From: an uncultured Paracoccaceae bacterium
Lineage (GTDB): Bacteria; Pseudomonadota; Alphaproteobacteria; Rhodobacterales; Rhodobacteraceae
Direction of reading: 5' to 3'
Length of the DNA: 64,000 bases
Assembly (NCBI GenBank): GCA_947495795.1
Contig: CANMAI010000011.1
Coordinates: forward strand, 1-64,000
Below the pieces are notes generated by a model. It was not told the DNA's origin and ran no database searches. It worked only from the letters and a program-made list of their open reading frames with translations. Position 1 is the first letter of the stretch. Each line of letters begins with the position of its first letter. Made by a program: the position numbers and the translations under genes. Below, in pieces: positions 8,279-16,744 of this stretch.

Positions 8279-8941
8279 ATGAGCGAAATCGAGCTTGGTG
8301 ACGCCGAAGTCGAAGACGGCACAACGAAAGCGGCGCTGATTGCGGCGGCACTTGAGCATTTTGGCGAACATGGCTTTGAGGCCACCTCTTTGCGCGCGAT
8401 TGTTGGCGATGCAGAACAGAATATTTCGTCGATCAAATATCACTTCGGGTCGAAGGAAGAACTCTATGACGCGTGCGTCAAGACCTGCGCCAATCGCATT
8501 GCCTCACAAGGACCCGGCGAGATGCTGGACGTCGTTGCCAGCGATCCAAGTGAATTAACACCCGAGCAAGCCCGGAGTGCGATCCGGGTCATCATCGGCG
8601 CGGCCATCCGCGATGCCCAAAGACCGGAAACCGAGGTTGAAACCAAGTTCATGCGGCGCGAAATCATGATGAGCGGAAGACGGGTCGATCTTTTCCTTAG
8701 CGAGGTGCTGAACGCGCACATCGATGTCATGGCGGCACTTCTTATCCGTGCCGAGGGGTTGCCATCGAAAGGGTCGGCTGCGCGGTTACGTGCCTTGGGC
8801 ATTATCGGCCAGACGGCGTTCTTCCTCACGGCGGACGTTCTCACCAAAAAAGCAATGGGCTGGGATCGCTTAGGCGACCGGGTCCCCGAAATCATCGATG
8901 CGATCTATCCAATGCATCGGATTCTGAAAGCAATAAAATGA
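8279..8941 (+). CDS. TetR-family regulator, CerR/CecR type
   Basis: About 220 residues. The N-terminal helix-turn-helix domain reads TTKAALIAAALEHFGEHGF, then ATSLRAIVGDAEQNISSIKYHFGSKEELY. The C-terminal domain looks like the CerR/DUF1956 type (KFMRREIMMSGRRVDLF; GIIGQTAFFL). The ATG at 8279 is preferred because the earlier in-frame ATG (8246) would place an operator inside the gene. Its stop overlaps the start of the membrane fusion protein gene (ATGA), so regulator and pump form one operon, as in systems where the repressor controls its own transcription unit. Confidence 0.88.
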   Translation: MSEIELGDAEVEDGTTKAALIAAALEHFGEHGFEATSLRAIVGDAEQNISSIKYHFGSKEELYDACVKTCANRIASQGPGEMLDVVASDPSELTPEQARSAIRVIIGAAIRDAQRPETEVETKFMRREIMMSGRRVDLFLSEVLNAHIDVMAALLIRAEGLPSKGSAARLRALGIIGQTAFFLTADVLTKKAMGWDRLGDRVPEIIDAIYPMHRILKAIK

Positions 8942-10305
8942 ATTGGCGTATTCTTCTGTTCATCCCGGCCATCGCCGTCGGGTTCGGCGCGTTTGTCCTG
9001 ATTAATCGAGGTGGGCCAGAGTCCGCAACCAGCAACGGCGCGCGCGCATTGGTCCCAGTCCGCGCGGCTGAAGTTGACCTTCAACCCGTGACAGTCACCG
9101 TGACGGGCTACGGACGGATTGAACCCGTCCAGACTTGGGAGGCGATCAGCCAAGTTGACGGACAGATCATCGCCACTGCGGATGGCTTGGCTGTTGGCGC
9201 GTTTGTGTCCGCCGGAGAAGTGATTATCGAGGTAGACCCTCGAGACTACGAAATTGCGCGAGACCGCGCGCTAGCGAACCTCGCCATCGCGGAAACGCAG
9301 CTGGCAGAACTGAACGCGCAAGAAGAAAATACGGCCGAGCAACTGGCCCTTGAACGGCAGATTGAGGCGGTTGTGCAAGCCGACGTGGATCGCCGGACGG
9401 CGCTAGTCGAGAGCGGTTCAACGGCGATTGCATCTCTGGAACAGGCACAAAGGGATCTGATCGGTCAACAGCGGCGTGTCCTAGATTTGGCCAATGCGCT
9501 CGCCCTGTTCACGGTTCAGCGCGAAAGCGCGGAGGCAACACTGGCCTCGCGCCGTGTGGATGTCGAAGAAGCAGAGCGAAACCTTGCCAACACGCGGATA
9601 ATCGCCCCGTTTGACGGGCGCATTCTGGAAGAAAACGCCGCCAATGGCGTCTATATCCGACCGGGCGACCAACTGCTCACGATCGCCGGAATTAAAGTAG
9701 TCGAGGTTGTTGCTGAAGTCCAGCCAGCAGCCATGTCAGATGCTTTGTCTTTGCTTGTCCCAGACGCAACGGATCTAATCGAACGTTTCAACCCATTTGA
9801 AACGGACGCAGCCATACGTGCACTTGACGCTGCAGGTATCACCGCAACGGTCGTACTGTCACAAGGAGCCGAGCATCGCTATGAAGCCGAAATCGTTCGG
9901 CTCGACGGCTCCGTCGATAACACAACAGGAACCATCGGCATCGTTGTCCAGGTCCAGGGCGCAGGCATCCCGAACTTGGAGACAAGGCGACCACCACTCA
10001 CGAACGGCGCCTTTGTGTCTATCCTCTTCCAAGGATCAACCGAGCGGGCACTCGCCACAGTGCCCCGCACTGCGTTGATCGAGGAAGAGGACAGTGCTTA
10101 TGTTTATGTTGTGGACGGCGACACGCGTCTTCAGCGCCGCGAGGTTGCTGTCGCTGGTCGCAGCGCAGGTGACATGGTCATCTCAAGCGGTCTTGCACAA
10201 GGCGACACTGTTGTTCTGACACCACCTGAACCTGCAATCCTGGGGACATTCCTTGCGCCAGTGTTAGAGGAAGCGGAAGGCTCAGCTGAGGTGGCCGAGC
10301 AATGA
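8938..10305 (+). CDS. RND efflux membrane fusion protein
   Basis: A 455-residue HlyD/AcrA-type adaptor anchored by an N-terminal hydrophobic helix (residues about 4-22). Lipoyl halves are around GRIEPVQTWEAISQVDGQI and NTRIIAPFDGRILEE, flanking a long helical hairpin (about residues 95-215). The product is longer than usual, with an insertion after the lipoyl domain (about residues 255-330). It overlaps the regulator by 4 bases and the permease by 4 bases, so the three are translationally coupled. The pump energised by the next gene probably exports a small hydrophobic compound; the substrate is unknown. Confidence 0.9.
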   Translation: MNWRILLFIPAIAVGFGAFVLINRGGPESATSNGARALVPVRAAEVDLQPVTVTVTGYGRIEPVQTWEAISQVDGQIIATADGLAVGAFVSAGEVIIEVDPRDYEIARDRALANLAIAETQLAELNAQEENTAEQLALERQIEAVVQADVDRRTALVESGSTAIASLEQAQRDLIGQQRRVLDLANALALFTVQRESAEATLASRRVDVEEAERNLANTRIIAPFDGRILEENAANGVYIRPGDQLLTIAGIKVVEVVAEVQPAAMSDALSLLVPDATDLIERFNPFETDAAIRALDAAGITATVVLSQGAEHRYEAEIVRLDGSVDNTTGTIGIVVQVQGAGIPNLETRRPPLTNGAFVSILFQGSTERALATVPRTALIEEEDSAYVYVVDGDTRLQRREVAVAGRSAGDMVISSGLAQGDTVVLTPPEPAILGTFLAPVLEEAEGSAEVAEQ

Positions 10306-13300
10306 TGCGCTATTTCGTTCTGCACCCAGTTGCCGCCAACATCCTCATGCTGGCGGCCTGTATTCTGGGACTTAGTGTCATCACCGGGATTGAGCGCGAG
10401 AGCTTTCCAGAGTTCACGCCGTCCCGTGTCACTGTCGCAGTCGTTTATCCCGGAGCCTCCGCCGTTGACGTGGATGAACAGGTCTGCGCCGAACTTGACT
10501 CTTCGCTCAATGGCCTCTCCCAACTGGACGATATTCAGTGTCAGTCCACCGAGGGGCGCGCCACACTGACCCTCACAATGTCAGAGGACGCTGAGATTTC
10601 GCAGTTCTTCAATGATGCCTTGTCAGAGGTGCAGGCCATTCAAGGTTTGCCCGCCGATGCAGAAGAGCCAACAGTTTCGATCTCGGGCCGGGAAGAGCAA
10701 ATTGTTCTGCTCGCCGTCTCTGGGATTGATGGACTTGGCGGGCTGTTGCGGTACGCCGATGAATTGGCATCCAGACTCACAGCATTGCCTAATGTTTCTG
10801 ATGCGACCGTTGGCGGCATCAGCGAGCAAGAGTTTCGCATCGCACTCGACCAAGCGGCTTTGCGTCGCTACGGGTTGTCGGCCCGCGATGTGGTGGATGC
10901 TATCAACGCCCGGTCCTTTAACCAGCCCCTAGGCACTGCAAAAACCGACACGTTGGACGTCACACTCCGATATGAGGGGGTGCGCCGGTCCACAGCAAGC
11001 CTCGAAGAGATCGTCATTCGTGAGACGCCCGGAGGCGGCTTCGTCCGTGTGTCAGACGTCTCACAAGTGCGACTTATCAATGCCCAACCCGAGCTTCGAT
11101 CCATCATTGACGGTGCGGATGCCGCCACAATCGCAGTTCTGAAAACTCGCTCTGCCGATGCCATCGACGCCTTCGCTCAGGTACAGGAATTAATTGTAAG
11201 GGAAGAAGAGCGGCTGCCCGATCCGTTCGAAATCACGATCGTGAATAACGAGACGGAAAACATTCAGGATCGCATTAGAGTCGTCGTTGAAAACACGATG
11301 ATCGGCCTTGTGCTGGTTCTGGTCGTGATGTCTCTGGTCTTCTCTTTGCGGGAAGCCTTCTGGATTTCGGCCACCCTGCCGATCAGCTTCCTTGGCACAT
11401 TCTTCATCATGAATGCGATGGGGATTACCATCAACATGATCTCATTGATCGCATTGCTGATGGCTGTGGGTCTGATCATGGATGACAGCATCGTCATTGC
11501 CGACAATATCGACAAATGGCGTGGCCGTGGCAGCGACAAGGAAGCGTCCTACAAAGGCGCGGCCGAAGTGGCGCCGGGTGTGTTCTCGTCTTTCCTGACG
11601 ACGGCCTGCGTGTTCACGCCGTTGATGTTTCTGTCAGGTGAGTTGGGATCCATTCTTGAGGTCGTCCCAATCGTCCTCTTGATCGTGTTGGCCGTCAGCC
11701 TGGCCGAAGCTTTTCTCGTGCTGCCTAATCACCTAAGCCACGTCCATGCCGACCGCGAGCGCCAGAACAGGCGCTTCGTCCCCCGCATGATCGAAGCCTT
11801 GGCGGAGAAGGTCGCGCTGCCGATCACGCGGCTTTGCGTAGAATGGCGCTACGCGACCCTTGGCCTCACCTTTGGCGTGCTGATCGCCAGCGTGGGCCTG
11901 ATCACATCCGGTACGATCAAGGTTGTGGGCTTCCCGACGACTGAAGGCGACACGGTCGAAGCGCGGATAGCCCTCACCTCCGGCTCACCGCTTGAGAGGA
12001 CCGAGGCGGTCGTGGACCGACTGCTCGCCGGGATCGAAGAGGTAGACGCGGAACGCACGCCCTTGACTGAAAACGGCGCACCGCTCGTTGAACGAGTGCT
12101 GGTGCGCTTTGCGACCAATCCAGATGTACGCTCCAACGGCCCGCATACGGTGACCGTGACCGTCGACCTGCTGGAAAGTGCCCTGCGTAGTGTCACAGCC
12201 GACGAGGTTGCCGCCTTGTGGGAACAGGCCTCGGGCCCACTGCCAGATGTCGCACAATCGAGCTTTATCCAGACCTCTGGCACCCCCGGCGGCTCAGATC
12301 TTGATGTGCAGCTGTCTTCCCGCGATCTGACGCAGCTGGAACTGGCGACCGCCGATCTATTCGCGCGGCTCATCTCACGAGCTGATGTCACAGGGGCCTA
12401 CAATGACTTCTCTGGCGGCCAATCCCAGATTGAACTCAGCCTCAATGATTTCGGGGCCGCGGCTGGGCTGACGCCGCAGAACCTCACCGGTCAGCTGCGT
12501 GCCGCATTCTCTGGCTCAGAGACCGACGAATTCTCACAAGGCTTCTCGGACATCGCGATCCGTGTCGAAATCGCTGATACCGTCCCGACCATCGCAGAGC
12601 TTGAGCAATTCCCCATTGTCTTGCCCAGCGGTGGCAGCACACCCTTGGCCCAAGTGGCGAACATTCTTGCGGTCGAAGGCTACACGCAGATCACGCGCCA
12701 GAATGGAGAAGCGATTGCTCGGATCATCGGTCAGATTGATCGGGGCGCCACGACATCGACCGCGATCTCGAGCGTGGTGCTGAATGAATACGCGCCGCTC
12801 ATCATGCAGGCCTATCCTGATGTGACTGTTGGGATTGGTGGCGCCACAGAGGCGCAGCAGGAAACCCAAAACTCGATCATCACGGCACTTCTGGTGGGAC
12901 TGATTGGTGTTTACCTGATCCTCGCCTATCAATTCCATTCTTACACGATGCCCTTCGTTGTGATGCTTTCTATCCCTTTCGCCATCATTGGCGTGATCAT
13001 GGGGCACATGATCGTGGGCATCGACCTTGCTGTGCCAAGTTTCGTGGGCTTCGCGTCCCTCGCCGGGATCGTCGTGAACAACGCTATCCTGTTCCTGACG
13101 TTCTTTGATATGGAAAGCGAAGAAAGCGCCATGGAAGGAGCGATCGAAGCTGTCCGCCACAGGTTCCGGCCAGTGATCCTCAGCTTCACCACGACTTTTG
13201 TGGGACTCTTGCCGATCATCTTCGAGACGTCGCCCCAGGCGCAGACCATGGTGCCGCTGGTGACCGCCGTCGCGTTCGGATTGCTGTCGTCAACAATCCT

Positions 13301-13415
13301 GACGATCTTCGTCCTTCCCTCCGCTCTGACGATTTACTTCGATTGGGCCGACCTCAAGACGTGGCGCAACAGCCGGGCTTATGCCGAAGATATGTCACCG
13401 ACACCTGCGGAATGA
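10302..13415 (+). CDS. RND efflux transporter permease
   Basis: A 1,037-residue RND permease with the normal duplicated layout. The N-terminus reads MRYFVLHPVAANILMLAACI. The proton-relay helix has the classical Asp pair (GLIMDDSIVIADNIDKW), and the second half has GIVVNNAILFLTFFD. Large periplasmic loops lie at about residues 35-330 and 560-860. It is coupled by 4-base overlap to the adaptor upstream and to the hydrolase gene downstream (ATGA at 13412). It belongs to a different RND branch from the first pump in the window. No outer-membrane channel gene is present. Confidence 0.93.
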   Translation: MMRYFVLHPVAANILMLAACILGLSVITGIERESFPEFTPSRVTVAVVYPGASAVDVDEQVCAELDSSLNGLSQLDDIQCQSTEGRATLTLTMSEDAEISQFFNDALSEVQAIQGLPADAEEPTVSISGREEQIVLLAVSGIDGLGGLLRYADELASRLTALPNVSDATVGGISEQEFRIALDQAALRRYGLSARDVVDAINARSFNQPLGTAKTDTLDVTLRYEGVRRSTASLEEIVIRETPGGGFVRVSDVSQVRLINAQPELRSIIDGADAATIAVLKTRSADAIDAFAQVQELIVREEERLPDPFEITIVNNETENIQDRIRVVVENTMIGLVLVLVVMSLVFSLREAFWISATLPISFLGTFFIMNAMGITINMISLIALLMAVGLIMDDSIVIADNIDKWRGRGSDKEASYKGAAEVAPGVFSSFLTTACVFTPLMFLSGELGSILEVVPIVLLIVLAVSLAEAFLVLPNHLSHVHADRERQNRRFVPRMIEALAEKVALPITRLCVEWRYATLGLTFGVLIASVGLITSGTIKVVGFPTTEGDTVEARIALTSGSPLERTEAVVDRLLAGIEEVDAERTPLTENGAPLVERVLVRFATNPDVRSNGPHTVTVTVDLLESALRSVTADEVAALWEQASGPLPDVAQSSFIQTSGTPGGSDLDVQLSSRDLTQLELATADLFARLISRADVTGAYNDFSGGQSQIELSLNDFGAAAGLTPQNLTGQLRAAFSGSETDEFSQGFSDIAIRVEIADTVPTIAELEQFPIVLPSGGSTPLAQVANILAVEGYTQITRQNGEAIARIIGQIDRGATTSTAISSVVLNEYAPLIMQAYPDVTVGIGGATEAQQETQNSIITALLVGLIGVYLILAYQFHSYTMPFVVMLSIPFAIIGVIMGHMIVGIDLAVPSFVGFASLAGIVVNNAILFLTFFDMESEESAMEGAIEAVRHRFRPVILSFTTTFVGLLPIIFETSPQAQTMVPLVTAVAFGLLSSTILTIFVLPSALTIYFDWADLKTWRNSRAYAEDMSPTPAE

Positions 13416-14371
13416 GGATGCATCGTCCCGCGCTTTTGCTTGGTGCCAGTGCCACCGCCTTTTCGGGGTGTGTGGCGCGGGGGACATTGTCAGCTTATTC
13501 GGGCGGCAGTCCGTTTGAATCTCAAAAGATCATTGCGGCCACCAATCGTATCACCCTTAACAGTGCACAGCGGAGCAACCGCCTGTCGTTCTACGATGTT
13601 GACGTGGCTGTGCCAAAAGATCGGGCGGTTGGTACTGTCCCCGTGAGTGGGGAAGATGCGTTTTCGATCACGGATCTCGGACCGCTTCCAGACAGAGACA
13701 CGCTTGCCGCCTCTCTGTCTGGTATGGACCGCAGCGCGCCGCTGACCCTGTGGGTGCACGGCTACAACAATACCAGTGCCGAGGCGATCTATCGTCAGGC
13801 GCAGATGGCAGTGGATGCGGGCCTTACTGGTCCTCAGGTAGCCTTTGTCTGGCCCTATGCCGCGACAGCAAGAGGTTACGTTCATGACCGGGATAGCGTG
13901 CTGCACGCCCGGCAGCCGTTCTCAGAATTGATCGACACACTCACCTCGATTTGGCCCGGTGACATCCTGCTGGTCGCGCACTCCCTTGGAGCCTTTCTCG
14001 CGATGGAAACGCTCACGATGCGCGCGCGAGCAGGACAATCACCACGCGCTGGTGTAAGGGGGCTTGCTCTCTTGCAACCGGACATCGCGGTTGAGGTGTT
14101 TGCCCAACAGATGCGTGACTTATCCCCTGCGCCAGCGCTGACCGCTGTCGTGGCCGCGGCCGAAGACCCCGCACTTCGCTTGTCCGCCCGGGTGTCTCAA
14201 GCTGAAAACCGTGTGGGCGCGTTCGTGGACCCGGCTTTCTACGTTGCACTCGGTGTCCGCTTGATAGATGTGAGTGGGATACGCGACGCCGAGCAGCCCC
14301 ATCTAGTGGCCTTCAGTTCACCAGCAAGCCGCTTCTTCCCGGCCTCCATGAAGTCCTTCGACCATTTGTAA
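13412..14371 (+). CDS. Alpha/beta hydrolase (DUF900 type), 3' end replaced by IS3 DNA
   Basis: It starts in the ATGA overlap with the RND permease. The N-terminus looks like a lipoprotein/export signal (ALLLGASATAFSGC). The body shows hydrolase motifs: LTLWVHGYNNTSAEAIYRQ (oxyanion region) and LLVAHSLGAFLAME (nucleophile elbow GHSLG-like with Ser). This matches the DUF900 family of predicted lipases/esterases. From about 14305 onward the frame runs antisense through IS3 orfA sequence (residues from about SSPASRFF are not native), so the true C-terminus, probably including the catalytic His, has been lost or altered. Activity is doubtful. Confidence 0.75.
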   Translation: MRMHRPALLLGASATAFSGCVARGTLSAYSGGSPFESQKIIAATNRITLNSAQRSNRLSFYDVDVAVPKDRAVGTVPVSGEDAFSITDLGPLPDRDTLAASLSGMDRSAPLTLWVHGYNNTSAEAIYRQAQMAVDAGLTGPQVAFVWPYAATARGYVHDRDSVLHARQPFSELIDTLTSIWPGDILLVAHSLGAFLAMETLTMRARAGQSPRAGVRGLALLQPDIAVEVFAQQMRDLSPAPALTAVVAAAEDPALRLSARVSQAENRVGAFVDPAFYVALGVRLIDVSGIRDAEQPHLVAFSSPASRFFPASMKSFDHL

Positions 14372-14541
14372 TAGATACCCTGGGATATGCCTTCACGACG
14401 GCAAAGCTCGGCTATGCTGTCTTCGCCACGCAAGCCATCCAGCACGATCCTGATCTTCTCTTCAGATGAATAATGCTTGCGCGTGGCGCGCTTGATGTCT
14501 TTGACGATCTTCTCGCCTGGGCTCTTCGTTGTCTTTCTCAT
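14306..14541 (-). pseudogene. IS3-family orfA fragment
   Basis: It starts MRKTTKSPGEKIVKDIKRAT and continues with the helix-turn-helix EEKIRIVLDGLRGEDSIAEL and REGISQGIYYKWSKDFMEAG. It is homologous up to about RLAGE and then passes into the hydrolase gene. The rest of orfA and all of orfB are missing, so this is a 5' remnant of an IS3-family element. Confidence 0.85.
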
Positions 14542-14572
14542 CGTCCACTCCCTGGTGGCTACGATGAGCAAC

Positions 14573-14692
14573 AAACACTCACTTAGAAAATAACCCTATT
14601 TGGACCCATAGACGCTGACGTCAGACAGCCAGAAACACTCTGTTACAAAATACCTTTAGTTGGACCCATAAGAGATAACGTCAGGCAAATCA
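14573..14692. repeat. Two imperfect 60-bp tandem units, probable IS3 ends
   Basis: Two units of exactly 60-bp period begin AAACACTC at 14573 and 14633. Each then contains AAAATA, TTGGACCCATA and ACGTCAG at the same spacing. Read on the transposase strand, each starts TGACGT and runs to the region before orfA, as expected for an IS3 left end. Two ends in tandem suggest insertion next to an older end or a rearrangement. Confidence 0.6.
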
Positions 14693-14926
14693 GTGACGAA
14701 TTGGCAAGAAAAGTCTCCATGTTTCCGGGGGCATAAAATCAGCATCAAGTGCAGTTTAATGAGATGTTTGTGGGCGGTTCTCGTTGGAAATCAAGTCTGT
14801 CGTTTCCCGTGCCCTGGCTGTGAGCCACGATCGGAGCTTGGACGCCGACTTGCATGTTGCCAACGAACCTACGCTTCGATCGGTCACTTGACCATATGTG
14901 TCGCTTCAAATAGACAACAGTTCGTC
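14693..14926. other. No gene seen between IS3 ends and tRNA-Gly
   Basis: Short open frames exist, but none has a plausible start, family motif or codon pattern. This is probably leftover DNA between the IS remnant and the tRNA gene. Confidence 0.4.
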
Positions 14927-15000
14927 GCGGGCGTTGTGTAGTGGTAAGACCTTAGCCTTCCAAGCTAAAGACGCGGGTTCGATTCCCGCCGCCCGCTCCA
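14927..15000 (+). tRNA. tRNA-Gly (anticodon TCC)
   Basis: The full cloverleaf can be drawn. The acceptor stem is GCGGGCG paired with CGCCCGC, the D arm contains TAGTGGTAAGA, the anticodon stem TTAGC/GCTAA encloses loop CTTCCAA (anticodon TCC), and the T arm is GCGGGTTCGATTCCCGC. The discriminator T and an encoded CCA end it at 15000. The 3' half recurs at 15094-15137. Confidence 0.93.
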
Positions 15001-15093
15001 AGAAATTATGTCCGACAAATAGCCTACAAAATGGAGTGGATGTCTTGACTAACTGCTTGGAAAAATACAGGAAAGCTCGATATGGTCTGCTGC

Positions 15094-15137
15094 CTTCCAA
15101 GCTGATGACGCGGGTTCGATTCCCTCCGCCCGCTCCA
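15094..15137 (+). repeat. Partial copy of tRNA-Gly 3' half (att-like scar)
   Basis: Forty-four bases, starting CTTCCAAGCT and ending CGCCCGCTCCA, repeat the genuine tRNA 3' half (14957-15000) with three mismatches. The 5' half is missing, so it cannot fold into a tRNA. Integrases of the tyrosine type commonly recombine at tRNA 3' ends and leave such direct repeats. Only 93 bases lie between the two copies and no integrase is nearby. Confidence 0.7.
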
Positions 15138-15339
15138 ATAAACAATTCTGGCCCATTGCCAGCGGAGCAACGGCAGACTGAGAGCTAGCAACCTGAAACA
15201 CTGTCGGACAATGTGTTTTGATCGATTGCCTTGCAGGCCAAAGGCGCCGACAGGTTTACCGCGACCTGCTCGACGCGTGTCTTCGCCGATTTCAGCGTTG
15301 AAGTACGTGATGGTTGCACACGAAATACCGGGTTGAGAC

Positions 15340-16158
15340 ATGCGCAAATTCCTCTCTGTGGTGGTGCTTCTGGTTTCCTGTTGCTGGGGGTCGTCCACGT
15401 TGGCGGCAGAGGATCGGGTGCTGGTGCAATCGACGACATCCACGCAGAATTCAGGGCTTTATGATCACCTTTTGCCGATCTTTCGGGAAGCATCAGGCAT
15501 CCGGGTAGACGTTGTGGCGGTGGGCACCGGGCAGGCCATCCGGAATGCCAGCAATGGTGATGCGGATGTGCTTCTCGTTCATGCCAGGGCGGCGGAGGAG
15601 GCTTTTGTTGCCGAGGGGCACGGGATTACCCGGTTTGATGTGATGTATAACGATTTTGTGGTTGTGGGGCCTCTGGATGATCCTGCGGGCCTTGCGGATG
15701 CAGGCGTGTTGCAGGATGCGCTGCTGATGCTTGCCGAAGGCGCTGCAATCTTCGTATCTCGCGGGGATGACAGCGGCACGCACAAGATGGAGCGGAGCCT
15801 CTGGGCGGATGCCGGGCGGGACCCGGACACTTTCGGGAGCTGGTACCGCGAAACAGGCTCCGGGATGGGGGCTACGCTGCGCGTGGCGGTTGAGATGGGC
15901 GGCTACACATTGACGGACAGAGCCACATGGATAGCGTTTCAGGGCAAGGGCGATTACCGGATCGTTGTCGAAGACGATCCGGCGCTGTTCAACCAGTATG
16001 GCGTGATCGCGCTGAATCCCGAGCGCCACCCGCATGTGAACGTGAAGGGGGCTGCGGTGTTTCTGGATTGGCTATTGGGGCCGGATGGGCAGGCGGCAAT
16101 TGCGGGCTATCGCGTGGATGGCGAGCAGCTTTTCACGCCAAACGCCAAGCCACGCTAA
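15340..16158 (+). CDS. tupA: Tungstate ABC transporter substrate-binding protein, TupA-like
   Basis: A 272-residue periplasmic binding protein with an N-terminal signal peptide (about 23 residues, ending TLAAED). The oxyanion-binding N-terminus LVQSTTSTQNSGLYDHLLP, then GTGQAIRNASNGDADVLLVH, the DDSGTHKMERSLW region and ETGSGMGATLRVA, are typical of TupA-type tungstate binders. These differ from molybdate ModA. The ABC permease and ATPase genes are not in the window. Its place at the head of a formate dehydrogenase locus fits a role in supplying tungsten (or molybdenum) for the enzyme. Metal preference is inferred. Confidence 0.85.
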   Translation: MRKFLSVVVLLVSCCWGSSTLAAEDRVLVQSTTSTQNSGLYDHLLPIFREASGIRVDVVAVGTGQAIRNASNGDADVLLVHARAAEEAFVAEGHGITRFDVMYNDFVVVGPLDDPAGLADAGVLQDALLMLAEGAAIFVSRGDDSGTHKMERSLWADAGRDPDTFGSWYRETGSGMGATLRVAVEMGGYTLTDRATWIAFQGKGDYRIVVEDDPALFNQYGVIALNPERHPHVNVKGAAVFLDWLLGPDGQAAIAGYRVDGEQLFTPNAKPR

Positions 16159-16179
16159 AGCGCCTGTCCTTAACCATCG

Positions 16180-16261
16180 ATCACCTAACGCTGCCTGAAA
16201 TCAACGGTTTGAACGCTGTAGGCGATACTGCATGTCTCAGGTTAAAGGCGAAACGCAGTAG
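16180..16261. repeat. REP-like intergenic element, copy A
   Basis: This 82-base stretch between the convergent tupA-like gene and the DUF6505 gene resembles 35720-35800 in order and spacing. Shared blocks are ATCAC, CGCTG, CTGAAATCAA, GTCTCAG and GCGAAACGC. Part of it can fold. A weaker third match lies near 32160-32190 (AAGGCGGAACGC). It could be a dispersed repeat or a bidirectional terminator. Confidence 0.5.
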
Positions 16262-16264
16262 TGA

Positions 16265-16744
16265 TCAGTCCATCGAGCCGTGGACGGCGACGATATCAAT
16301 CTCGGCTTCGGCCGGTGTTATGGCGCGAAATTCTTCTTTTACACCCGCTTCCGTTAGTGCGCGGGAAACTGTCAGCAGCGTGTTCGGGGCGTGGTCCTCG
16401 GCCAGATCCTGCATGAAGGCGATCTCTGCCTTCGCCACCTCGTGAGCGGCGTCATGGGAAGGGGCGCCGTAAAGCTCGATGAAATGCTTCGTAAGGGCGG
16501 CCAGCAGCGTTTCCTGCTCGTCCGGCTCGATCTGGGCCACGGCAACGAAGGTGGAGCGGCCAAAGCTGTCGAGCCCCAGCCAGCCATTTGCGAAGGCCTG
16601 GCGGGCTTTGCCTGTCAGATCACCCTCTGTCCAGTTGGAGAACTCAAACCCGCCCGGGATCGCCCATTCGCCAGGAAGGGCGGGGCGGGAAAAGACATTC
16701 TGGTCGCTTTCATCGAAGCGGATGGTGCGGGCAAGTTTCAGCAT
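16265..16744 (-). CDS. DUF6505-like protein of formate dehydrogenase loci
   Basis: A 159-residue soluble protein without signal peptide or membrane helix. It begins MLKLARTIRFDESDQNVF and has FSNWTEGDLTGKARQAFANG and DSFGRSTFVAVAQI. I recognise it as a DUF6505-type protein, seen beside the ligase-like gene in Rhodobacteraceae formate dehydrogenase clusters. No function is established. Its start codon shares a base with the stop codon of the ligase-like gene upstream, so the two are co-translated. Confidence 0.65.
   Translation of the reverse strand: MLKLARTIRFDESDQNVFSRPALPGEWAIPGGFEFSNWTEGDLTGKARQAFANGWLGLDSFGRSTFVAVAQIEPDEQETLLAALTKHFIELYGAPSHDAAHEVAKAEIAFMQDLAEDHAPNTLLTVSRALTEAGVKEEFRAITPAEAEIDIVAVHGSMD

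Noticed and set aside
15094-15137. Second tRNA-Gly gene
   Set aside because: Only the 3' half is present; the acceptor 5' strand, the D arm and the 5' side of the anticodon stem do not match.
14906-15145. Open frames on both strands across the tRNA-Gly gene
   Set aside because: They overlap a complete tRNA and its fragment, and have no domain or ribosome binding site.
15138-15339. Possible molybdenum/tungsten cofactor riboswitch before the tupA-like gene
   Set aside because: Some hairpins can be drawn, but the conserved core of the Moco/Tuco motif was not found by eye. A covariance search would decide.
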